This document shows positions 24,566 to 35,256 of a DNA stretch of 64,000 nt, in pieces. The stretch comes from Hymenochaete sp. R1. Its lineage: Eukaryota > Basidiomycota > Agaricomycetes > Hymenochaetales > Hymenochaetaceae. The notes under the pieces were generated by a model. That model was given only the letters and a program-made list of their open reading frames with translations, searched no databases and had not been told where the DNA came from. Location: NCBI GenBank assembly GCA_019400425.1, contig JAFREE010000127.1, positions 1-64,000 on the forward strand, written 5' to 3'. Positions within the stretch are counted from its first letter, which is position 1. Every line of letters begins with the position of its first letter. The position numbers and the translations under genes are program-made.

Positions 24566-25650
24566 TTAATATCTTTTCGAGCCCGCCTGCGCTTCCGCAT
24601 CGGTCAAGGGGACATACTTAAATCCGACAAGTCAAAGTCGTACACTGGCGCTTTCAAAGACACGACTCACCACAACACCCATTATTTTCTTCTCCGTCAC
24701 ATGCCCAGCATTATCCTTGTCCACCTGAATGATCTGCTGCGAATACTCCCCGACGGGTATGAACATTCTCCCCGGTGCCTTTAACTGATTCACCAACTCC
24801 TGCGGCATCCTTGGAGCGGCTGCACCGACGTGTATCGCATCGTACGGTGCGAATTCTTCATAACCCCTCCGTCCGTCCCCAGTGACCATGACGACCGACC
24901 CGTCCGACAAAGCTTGAGCTAGCCCGTCCTGCTCAAGGTTCCCCCTGGACCAGCTCACGAGTTCATCCATGTGATCGATGCCGACCACTTTGCCTTGGGG
25001 GCCGGTGAGATGGTGGAAGATGGCGCAGGTGTAGCCCGAGCCGGAGCCTACATCAAGGATACGAGAGCCTGGTTTGAGGAAAGGTAGGAGGTTTGTTGCC
25101 GCATGGGCGTGCTATTCAAGTGGCGCGAATGCGTATGCCGCGGCCATGTTGCAAAGTGTGAAGTGGTCAGCATCGCGAATATTAATCCACACCGGAACGA
25201 AGCAGGGAAAGCCAAGGCTGCAAGGGTGAATGAGGGAGGAAATAACAAATGAGAGACATGTACATAGGAAAATGTTGAAGAAAAAGATAAATGAAATGAT
25301 GGGAGGACTGGAAAGGCGGCATTGGATTGGTGGGGAACCCGGGGGAGAGTGTGTAGTAAGGCACGAATCGTGAGTCGCTCGGACGTACCATATGCGGTGC
25401 GCTAATCGTAGCGTTCGCCAAGATTGACCTGCCCTGGACATCGTGAGTGTGCTGTCTTTGCATATAGTCAGAAGCTTAAGCTGTGCGCTGACTGGGGCGA
25501 GTCTACGTAGGCATCGTGTTTGTTCAGGACATAGTTGGCTCGGTCGACCTTTTTGAACGCCTTGGCGACGAGATCGGACTCGATCAGGTCTGCGGCTCGC
25601 ATGTTGTCGATTAGCTCAACGTTTGTGTGTCCGCTGCAGGTGTATGCCAT
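24566..25650 (-). CDS. Protein-L-isoaspartate O-methyltransferase
   Basis: PCMT repairs age-damaged proteins by transferring a methyl group from SAM to L-isoaspartyl residues. The start at 25650 gives MAYTCSGHTNVELIDNMRAA, the usual N-terminus of the family, then FKKVDRANYVLNKHDAYVDS. Exon 2 encodes NATISAPHM. Exon 3 encodes HAHAATNLLPFLKPGSRILD-VGSGSGYTC, SAM-binding motif I. Then come GKVVGIDHMDELVSWSRGNL, VTGDGRRGYEEFAPYDAIHV and GAAAPRMPQELVNQLKAPGR. The last small exon encodes YVPLTDAEAQAGSKRY and stops at 24566. The first donor is GTCAGC. All parts expected for a cytosolic PCMT of ~230-240 residues are present. Confidence 0.93.
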
Positions 25651-26182
25651 TGGCTTGAGAATACGGAGTTTAAGTATTTGCTTGAGGTATTGGAAGGTAA
25701 AGGAGAAAGACTGGGGGAGGCGCATACAACGTGAATGCTAAGTTACTGGATTGACGCAACTTCTACTCTTCATTCATGTGATCTATCTTCGGAATAAAGT
25801 GGCGCGGATCTCACAAGAGAGGAAAACATCGGCAGCACTGCTGCACTGTTCATTTCTAAATGGCTCGGCCATAAAAATCGCTCAATTATTCCTTTTTCAA
25901 CCTAAATCCTCGACATGCTCGTGCTTGGCACTCAGATTCAACTATCACTCCAGGCACATTTCTGATGGCCCGCCCTCGATCCTTGGATTTACAAACCCGC
26001 CCTCTGCGCGCGCACTTTCCCGAACCCGAACCCGACGTTGCCTCATCTAAAAGGTACAAATAGCTAGAGGCACCCCTCCTGCATTGCAGGTGTCTAAAGT
26101 CTCATCGACTAGAATCCCCAAGCTCGCGATATCTTTACGCCATCCTTTTCAACTTCAAAGAGTCGCCTAATCACCTACAAAC
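25651..26182. promoter_or_regulatory. Divergent promoter region between PCMT and a CFEM protein
   Basis: No gene seen in 532 bp. Both neighbours are transcribed away from it. No clear TATA box; TACAAATA near 26055 is a weak candidate for the CFEM gene. Confidence 0.45.
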
Positions 26183-26797
26183 ATGCGTTTCTTCAACTTC
26201 AACCGCCTCTCCCTGTTCGGCCTTGTGTCTGCTGCTGTCATGGTTGCCGCTCAGAGTAGCGATCTGGAACAGTGCGTCTACGACTGTGTGACCACTGCCG
26301 CGACCGATGTCACCTGCTCGACGTAAGTTGCTTCTTTCGAAAGGATTGCTTGCCTTATGCGCTGACATTATTTCCTTTTTCTCCAGTGAAGAGTGCCTTT
26401 GTGAATCCCAAACCTTTGTCGATGCCGCTTCGCAGTGCGTCGCCAGTTCATGTGACTCCGTAGACCAAAGCCTCGCAGAGCAGGCATTCGAAGAGTACTG
26501 CGCACCTTGTACGTATATCCTTCGAATCGCTTCCTCGCTCTTATGCTTACAAGGAAAATTCCAGACGCTTCGAGTTCGGGGAGCGCGACGGGGACAGCGA
26601 CCGGCAGCAGGTCATCTTCTACCTCCCCTTCGAGGACCCTCTCGAGCGGCGACAGCAATTCCACGGACTCGACGGATTCGACGGATTCTGGCTCAGACTC
26701 AGACTCAGACTCATTGGGTAACTCTGGCGCGGTCGTGAAAGCGAGTTTATTGTCTCTGTCGGCAGCATTGGTTGGCTTGGGTATCACGATCTTCTAA
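26183..26797 (+). CDS. Small CFEM-like, GPI-anchored secreted protein
   Basis: Three exons (26183-26322, 26387-26508, 26565-26797) give 164 residues. A signal peptide covers about residues 1-23 (MRFFNFNRLSLFGLVSAAVM). Eight cysteines follow in CFEM spacing: LEQCVYDCVTTAATDVTCST, EECLCESQTFVDAASQC, then ASSCDSVDQ and EEYCAP. The stalk is short and rich in Ser, Thr, Gly and Asp (STDSTDSTDSGSDSDSDS). The C-terminus is NSGAVVKASLLSLSAALVGL-GITIF, a clear GPI-attachment tail. It has the same plan as the larger CFEM protein at 16-17.5 kb, but a different stalk. The role is unknown; cell-wall structure, heme/iron handling or host contact are possible. Confidence 0.85.
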
Positions 26798-26966
26798 GTC
26801 ACGGGGAGAGCACAATCGATGCGTTACGACTATCTGAGTCCCATGTCTGTTTCTTTATGTAACTTTGTAGTGATATATGCTAGGGACTGTGATTATACCT
26901 TGAAAGTCACTATTAGCGAGCATGCTATGAACATCGAAGAGAGACTACGCACCATGAACAACCAAA

Positions 26967-29900
26967 TTAGAGAGAACTACTCTCGGGCGGTGACGGGTTT
27001 TCTTCCATGAATGTGTTTAGGGCATCGACACCAAGGTTGACGCCCATGCGGTCCATCAACGTTTGCCACGCAGTTGAGTCCCAAGTCTCAATCAAAGCTG
27101 GATCTGAAGTGTTAGGCAGACCGGAAGTAGTTTGCGCTTCATAAGATGGTGGAAGGGGATCGGATGAAAAAGCCGCCCAAGAATCTTGACCCATTCCTCC
27201 TTGAGCAGTCCCTTGACTGTAAGCAGCCTCCGGTATTTGTGAACCAGCAAGCCAGAATTCGGGCTGGAAAGATTGTAGTTCATGATTATGATCGCCACCA
27301 TATTGATCGTATACAGTTGAGTGAGGACTGATAGTCGACCCACTACTCGTACCCAGTGCATCTATCCCATTGACCTGGGATATGGAAGGACCCATGTTCG
27401 TCGTATCGGTAGAAAACAGACTTAACTGCGTCGAAAGAATTTCATCGAGCAAGTTTTCTGATAATTCCATGGGCACGTTCGTGGTTAGATCAGGCACTGC
27501 AGGCGCTGAAAAATCTGACTGATCCTGGCTTCTGGTAGCTGTCTGCTGTCGAATAAGGCGAGTTGTCCCTCGAAAAGCTTCGAGTTCACAACTCAATGCC
27601 AGATGCTTGTTCCGTTTGATCAGAGCAAGACCATCGTGATTGGGGGCATTGTTTGCCTCGCCTTGTTTAGACTTGCGCAATACTTTGGCGGCCTTGTCGC
27701 GCAACTTTCTGAGCAACGGCTTTTGAATATATAATAAGGTGAAATATCGCAGATGTGATGGAAGGCGTGCTCACAAGACCGTACCGCGCAACGATGTGAT
27801 CGGCTTTCTCGAATACAGACATTGTTTTCTCTAGTTCAACATAGGCAGAGGTAGCGAAATTGATAGATGAGCCCAATGAAGCTGTTACGGCCATCACAAC
27901 CTATGGGCAGGAGTATCAAAAATCATCTCATAGAATGGTATAGAAATTGTCTTAAAAAAACGCACCGAGCAAGATAGCAACATTGTCCAGACACCCCAAA
28001 CACGCAGAATTTGGTGATAGATATGATCGAAGTGGGGTATGATAATTCCCAGTAGTGCCACCGCGCTGCGATACGTCGCAAGAAACGACACTGAGAAAGG
28101 GCTCCGCATAGGATTGTCTGAAAAGTCTAAGATAGCACGGGCGTAGTAGTTCCGATGTATATACATTAATGCTAGAGGTACATTTTGTCAATAAGCTCAC
28201 AAGAGTATCGATCATCTAATACTCACTTTCCTCTCGGTCCCATGCTGAGACGAGCGGGACCAATTTATAGAAGCCTGGGTTTCGGCCCAGGTCCGCTCGA
28301 GGTTGCTTTGGATGGGTGACATAAGGATGGACCGAGAATGCCCGAACTTTCCTATCAAGCTCTAGGATATCGGAATAAGTTAATGTAGTCGTGCCGCAGA
28401 GTTTATCGCAAACTTCGGATAGGACATCTCTCGCAAATCGAAACCTCCAGTTGAATACTACAGCTCGATAAACCAAAGTTACACTGTCAATAATTGGGTG
28501 TACTCACCGCTTTCAGTCGTCGTGCCATCATCTTCGAGATTGGCTAGTGTGTCTGTTGGCAGTTCACAGTCATACGAGCCTACAGAAAAGGACCTCGGGC
28601 GCCCCATGCTAAAGCTCTGTGTGCATCGTCTGAGACCTCAGAAAAAATCACGAATGAAACCAGACGAACCTTGAAACAGTCATAGAGAGCCATCTCCCAA
28701 AAGGTTCTCCGGCGACGATTTACCAGTACGGGATCCAGGCCCCAATGAGATGGGTCTCTATCTATGAATATTTTAAGCGTCATAAAGGGCGGTCACACTG
28801 GTGAGAAGCTCACGCAGTCCGATCTAAAAAAAAGCAGCGTGCATTAGGGTATACTAACGAATCGAATCACCATGTCAAAAACTTACGCTTATAGCAAGAT
28901 TGCATGCCAAAGAACACAATCTCCATGTCTCATCAACGTGTATCTTCCGCGCAGCAAACATGCCACAAACTCCCAAAAGCATTATTGCTTGTACCGCAGA
29001 AAGTGAGGCATCCTGCATGACATTCCTGATGCTTAACGCCGACTTCGTCAGGTCGCGATATACCTCTCCCTCAGAGTTCGTCGGCTTCTGAGTAAGATCT
29101 CCCGCTGCCCCGCAAGCAAACATGGCAAAGAGCAATGCCAGATCATGAGCATGATTTGCTCGAACCGTTGACGGAGCAGCGGGTCGTCTGTTGGGATAGA
29201 AAACGGGTATGATTTCTGATGTGATTTGGGCCCGTTCTACGGGACAGACAAGCCAAGATAGGTTTCCGAAGAATGCTTCAACAAGAGTACTCGCACGCTC
29301 AATGGATGGTAGCCTGCCAATAAGCTCTGCCATGTGCGCTTCTTCCCCAGATTTGGACGTCATGCTCCCAAAGGGAAACGTATGGTGGGTTTCGAGGAGC
29401 TCATTGATAGGAGCCAGATTTTGGTGCCGGTGTTCTTCAGGGACCATAGGCTCTATCTCTTCCTATTCATTGCTATCAGCTCGAGACTGATTGCGTGTTA
29501 GAAGGACTTCTCACAGCTAGAAGGACATTCTGAAAGGGATATCAAAACGAAAGAAAGATTGGATGTCAATAGCATGAACATACCTCGCCCGCCGTCCCTC
29601 CATAGTAGCGTAAACTATCACCATCCCTTACAGAAAGCGTGCCGAAAGCTTTTGTGATCTCACCCACCTCTTCAACTCGGGCCTGCTCAATTGAATGGAT
29701 ATCTATATCGTTTTTTATTTTCAAAAGATCGTCTACCAGCAGCGGATGAGGCTGATCTCTCGAGCCGCTTGTATGGAGTGCATCTTCGAGTACCCGTATC
29801 CGTTCGCTCATAATGGCGAGCCGTGCATTAGCCTCTTCAAGCTGTCGCTTTGTGGCGCCTTCTTGTCGTTCATCTGCAGAACTCGAACTAGGCGATGTCG

Positions 29901-30344
29901 ACTTTCGAGCTGGAATTCAACGTTAGGGATCGATCCTTAATCCAAACAAAGTCCCTTGCCTTTGCCTGTTGGACAAAAAGAAGCAGCACCCCTCCGGACA
30001 CAGGACGAACAGGGAATCTAGAAATGCGAGAAAGTTAGATAAAGTATGAAGCGTAAGGCTGCAAGCTCTGCACACGCCTTTTTGTCGCATTTTAGCTTCA
30101 ACCTAGAAGACGCGCTCAGAGTCAGTAGCGGGCTTCGTTGATACGGGATCCTCCAATAGTTCAAGCGTACCTTCTACAATCAAAACAAGAAACTGCACCA
30201 GAGAATCTCTTTAATTCTAGCTCGCGTTCTCGAACCTACACATATGCCACAGCAAGCGGGTCAGCTTTGTGACATGATGGGTGAATTATGACGAACGCGT
30301 AATAGTTCCTCCTTAGTGCCTGCCCTCCGGTTCGGTGGTGTCAT
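26967..30344 (-). CDS. Zn(II)2Cys6 fungal transcription factor (paralogue A)
   Basis: The DNA-binding finger lies near the N-terminus: VSCFDCRR, LKLKCDKK, IPCSSCVRRGAASFCPTG, spread over several exons between about 30225 and 29960. A coiled-coil-like segment follows (RQLEEANARLAIMSERIRVL). The middle has fungal-specific TF domain features (THTFPFG-type start, AFFGNLSWLVCPVERAQI, IDRDPSHWGLDPVLVNRRRR-TFWEM). The C-terminal activation-like region (26967-27716) is rich in Gln, Ser and Pro. The first coding exon is uncertain: an ATG at 30344 gives MTPPNRRAGTKEELLR, which would join VRERELELKR across an intron with a GTTCGT donor. Two introns inside the finger appear to start with GC instead of GT. 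The gene is divergent from and paralogous to the gene at 30994; the target genes are unknown. Confidence 0.8.
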
Positions 30345-30993
30345 GATGATAGTATGAAATAAGGCCGCTGCAGTTTCCTTAGAGTCTGACCATGACAAGG
30401 CTGAAAATGTCTATGGCGCACATGGGTATAAGAGTAGGCTTTGACGGCGATTGATTCAAATGAAACTGTTGAATTCAAAGAAGCCGCAGTAGCGAGGCGA
30501 GGCTGGAACTATTAACAGCTAGAAACCTGTGCAGTGATATTCCCGCCAACCTCGGTAATCACATCATGGTTTTCATTTCCGCTCTATCTTTTATAGTCGT
30601 AATCTTGTGCTTGAACTTGAATGTGCTCTTGTCCTTTCAAGCTTTGAGAAATGGCCTTATGAGCAAAATCCTGGTATTTTTTTTTTTACAGACAAAGGCT
30701 TGAAAGGAACCGGAGAAATACAGATGAGCCGATGACGGGACGGGACTGGCTTTCTGATCCGCGCGAAGCGACGGTATATGATCGACGTCAATTTTTCTGT
30801 ATTTGGAAATGATATGATGCATGTCTTTGCGTGCCGCCGAGGCTGCGTAACTCTGTTCATTTCTATTGCTACTCTCTCTCTACAGCGGCACTCGTTTTCC
30901 CCCGCCTTGCTGCGATCTTTTGCAGCCTTCGCGCTCATGAAATAAGAAGCATCGTGTACCAGTCCAGAGAACTGCTCCAGGTTCCCAAAGATT
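30345..30993. promoter_or_regulatory. Shared divergent promoter between the two paralogous Zn2Cys6 regulators
   Basis: This 650-bp region separates the presumed start codons of the two regulators. No ORF of note. Zn2Cys6 proteins often bind inverted or everted CGG triplets and autoregulate. I did not find a convincing repeated CGG pair, so autoregulation is only a possibility. Confidence 0.45.
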
Positions 30994-33900
30994 ATGCCCC
31001 CAGCGTCAAAGAGCACAACCAGTTCTTCCTCTGGACCCACGAATCCTGATGCTCGCCGTGCTCGCGACAGCTCGTTATCGACTCTTCAGTCCGAAAACAA
31101 GGAGAAAATCCTTCAGCTCAAACGAATTACTGGTGAAATCAGCTGTGCAGAATGTAGAAGGTTTGTTTTTGGTCGGTATACCCTTGAAATGCGCTCATTG
31201 AATGGGATAGGTTGAAACTCAAATGCGATAAAAAGGTGTGGTTATCCAGGTTGCTTAAATTCGCACAGATTAACGCAATGTGCTGCAGGTTCCTTGTAGT
31301 TCGTGTACTCGTCGAGGATGTAAACATATTTGTCCAACAGGTGTGCATTTGAAGCTCACAAATTTTGTCGGATCTGACTATTCTTCAAAGGAACGAATGC
31401 GGCCACGGGAAGCCGCCAGTCGATTGTAGCCGCTTCTCTGTCTAAATCTCTTGGAAACATTGATAGCAGTGATGTGGACAGCAAACTTTCTGCTATGAGC
31501 GAAAGGATACGTGCCCTCGAAGACGCCTTAGCTGCAGAAAGCAATGAAGCCCACCCGCTTTTATCCCCAGAGCTCTTAGCAATTAAACAAGGCATCGATT
31601 CTATAGATGCCTTTGCAGGAAGAGATGAGGACGAAGACGCTGAGAACGAACTTCTAAGCGCATTCGGTACCCTGTCCGTCAGCGAGGGCAAAACAATGCG
31701 CTTCCTCGGGGCTTCGGCTGTGGAGGTGAGTCATTCTCGTAACTTGTGTCTGAATGATATCTAACTCCCGGTTCTGCTCAGAACACGTTGCTGATGGTCT
31801 GTACGGAAATACTTCCCAGTGCTCAGTGATATTGATGTTCTGGCTTTAGGAAGTTCTAGAGGGAGAGCCTCATCTGAAGATGCTCCCGCAATCAACCTCT
31901 GAAGTTTCTCAAACCAACGACACTTTCCCTTTCACACCTTCTTATTTGTCCCGAGCTGCGCATGCCGCCCAAGTCGCTTCTCACTTACCACCTTACGAGA
32001 AAGTTCAGTCTATCATTGACATTTTCTTCATCAGCCTTTGGATGCTCGTTCCGATCGGGCGGACCCAAATTGAAGAAGATCTGCTACCCCAGTTCTATCC
32101 CCACGGTAGAACCGTCACGGCGACTTCGGTCACCGTGGAGCAACTCCATGACCTTGGTCTTTTGTATGCGGTTCTCTCATGTGGTGCTGTAGCAGATCAG
32201 AATCGGCCGCACCCGCAAAGCAACACGGAGGCGGCTCGCTTCCAGCAGCTGGCGCGAACTTGTCTTGGGCTACGAAGCGTTTTTGATTTTGGATCACTAG
32301 CCGCCTGCCAAACACTTTTCCTTCTTGGAAGTTACGAAATTCATGTTGGCTCGAAAACATCTCAAGAGAGTGCTTGGAAGTTAATGGGTTTAGGTACGAG
32401 TGTCGCTGCTAGCGTGAGTTAGCCTTCACTATTTCCCAGAGCCCATTTCCGACTGACAAATTTGCGCACAGATTGGACTCCGTAAGTTTGAGCTTCCACC
32501 CTGAATATAGATGCATAAACGTTTTAATAGATAGAGATCCTTCTCGTTGGAATCTTGACGCGAAGACGGTGAATAACCGGAGGCGTGTCTTTTGGGAGAT
32601 AAATTCGACGGATAAGTGGAGAAGTTTATGGACAGGAAGACCAGCGATGTTCAATGCTCACGTGATTGACTGCGAGTTCCCATTGGACGTTGGTGCTACT
32701 CTAGATGAGAATGGGAAAGTAATCGAAAGCGGTTTGTCTTTTCTCGCTGTTTTGGAAATCACGGAAAAACTCATGTAGAACACGTTTTCAGTTTGGCAAT
32801 GGCGTTACAGGTTTGCTCGGGACGTCTTGCCTAAACTCACAGAAAAGCTCTGTTCTGCTCGACCAATCAAATACTCTGAAGTCATGAAACTGGACCGGCT
32901 CGTCCGTGACTTCGATCAGCATCCGTTCGTGGCCCAGAATCCCGATCATCAGTACGGTCTATCTACTGATGGTGATTTCCGAGTGTTGAACCCCATGCTT
33001 ATCGCATGGGAAAAGCTAACAGGTCCGCTCAGTATTGGCTAGAGAGAAAAACACGCTCACCTAGCTCTCCTCATTCTTGTAGCGTTGCAATACGTGCACA
33101 GGAGTTTCTTTGCTCGCGCTCTCTTAGAAAACTCGTCGGATCCTCTGCGCAGTCCTTTCGCACCATCATTTCTTGCTACCTACCGAACTGCTACAACAAA
33201 GCTCAGATTACTCAAAAATTTCTATGAGAATAATGCTCAGCGCATGACTCGTTTGGCACCCGTTTGGTCGTCTGCTCTGACTTCAGGGGTGAGCTAACAC
33301 TACATCACTTGTGGAAATATGTATATATACTTAATTTACATCTTTCTAGGTTATTGTAGGTTCCGTTGCTTCTCGATGTCCGTCGATTAGCTTTGCTCCC
33401 TTGGCCATGCGGGACCTCGAGACCATGATAGCCATTTTCGAGAATGCTCAGGATCACCCCATACCACGGAATGGTATAGTACGTGTCCAGATCGACTGTT
33501 ATCGACTCTGCCCCTTACCATCTGTCTGTAGAAACTTTTACATCGCCTTCATAAACGTGCACTCGAGGCCTTCGCAAAAAAGGCGGAGACGCAAGCCCAG
33601 CAGAGGCCGAATTCCGCTGAGCTCGTCACTGCGCGCCATACTAGCCAACCAACTGGTCAAACATCTCCGGAAATGCAGACTGGGACCGAGAGTGGTAATG
33701 AGGAACTGGAAATTCTGCGAGGATCCACTCGTTACATCGAGCAACGAGATGTTTCCCAAGTGCCACCCAAGCAACCATCGTTTGCTCAAATGGTTTTGGC
33801 CTTGGAGGGCAATGCATCGGATACTACGTCGCCACCTCCGAAGTCAGCGCCATCAAGCTCTAGCCATGTTTCCAGTCGCTCGTCGATGAGCCCACCAGGT

Positions 33901-34620
33901 TATGGGACTCCATCACTGGAACGTGATGGTTCCGCGTACTCTGGGAGGTCGCCTCTCTTTGGAGATATGAACATGGAAGAGATGCTTGCTCCCAGCACCT
34001 TGGTCGATTCTTCATCGACAAATATCAATACAGGGCAGCGAGCAGCAGGCAGTGGCATATCAGCATTTACAGAATCATATAATGTTGCCCAGGCACAGCA
34101 GCAGCGACCTCCTGTATCGCACACCGGCTTGCATCAACCCAGTGCACAGCAATGGTATCCTGACTACGGTTTAACAGGACAATCCTTTGTTGAACAAGGA
34201 GTTCCGCAGCTCGATAGCCAAGCAGCCATACTCCAACAAATGAATGCACAGCAGGGTTCGTCAGCGCAGCAGCAGTATCCGTATACCGACAATGCCTACC
34301 AGCAACCGCAGTCTCAGCCCCAGCCCCAATCTCAACCCAACGCCTTCTTCGATATCAATAATTTTGGATTAGACCAGCAATCGCAGTCACAATTTTTCAC
34401 TGATCCGCTCGCCTTCGGAATTGTTGACGCTTCATTGGATGCATTTGACTACACGGCCATGGCAGATTTCATGTCATACGTACCTCAGGACGAAACTGCG
34501 CCTATGAATGTCACGGCTGATAGCGAGACGTGGCAAACGTTCATACAACAGTCTGGGTTAGTCAATCCAGCGGATCAAGGGCCGGAATTTTGGGCGAATG
34601 GAGCCGGGAATTTTTTCTAA
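30994..34620 (+). CDS. Zn(II)2Cys6 fungal transcription factor (paralogue B)
   Basis: Starts MPPASKSTTSSSSGPTNPDA and reaches the finger ISCAECRR (exon 1 ends 31160), LKLKCDKK (25-nt exon 31211-31235) and VPCSSCTRRGCKHICPTG (exon 31289-31340). The C2-C6-C5-C2-C8-C spacing gives the six zinc ligands. Next come LSAMSERIRALEDALAAESN and the regulatory middle domain (FFISLWMLVPIGRTQIEEDL, LHDLGLLYAVLSCGAVAD, INVLIDRDPSRWNLDAKTV-NNRRRVFWEI). The C-terminal exon to 34620 is Gln/Pro/Ser-rich with QQPQSQPQPQSQPN, a likely activation domain. Residues such as SERIRxLEDAL, AFGTLSV and IDRDPSxWxLD are shared with paralogue A, as are intron positions in the finger, so the pair arose by duplication. Confidence 0.88.
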
Positions 34621-35256
34621 CTAAGAGTACTGTATTGAATGGAATTTTGACTTGATTATATTGTAGTCGGCTTCAAAGACTCTGGAAAAGAACACATGTA
34701 TTATGTATCACCAGTTTGAGTAGATCACCACTCCATCCTAGATATTAGTTATTTGCGAACAACTTGGGCCCGACGAACAAATAATGTTTTGCTAATGACG
34801 GATATAGCGTGTTCTGAGTAGAAGCTGTCACTTTGAGGTCCTGACCCACGTAGCAGCTAGTTTCAAACCGGTCAACATTTGAGCTGAGACCCTCATGTAC
34901 TTAAATCACTTAACTCCTCAACCCGACAAAAGGCTCAAAAAATGGTCACGAAATACCACGAATATGAATAAACTGTGGAGATGACCGAGTACATAGAAGC
35001 TTGGATTTTCTGAAAAGGAACGAAAATGGCCTTCTCAGTGAGCTTGAGATTTACGATGCGCTTGCATTGAAGATTTAACTAAAGGAAACTGAAGGGCCAA
35101 TGATATACGATTTTACCAGGATTTTATACTCTTACATGCTATACAAAGGGCATGAATAATGCTTTATACTCCTGACATAGACATATTTATCAGGCATTGG
35201 CATTGCAAACACGAAACTCATCAAACAGTTGTCGATGCGTGCGCACGTTGCTTCGT
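34621..35256. other. Convergent intergenic region, no gene seen
   Basis: This 636-bp, A+T-rich stretch lies between the stop codons of regulator B and the GlcNAc-6-P deacetylase. I see only short random frames. Confidence 0.5.
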
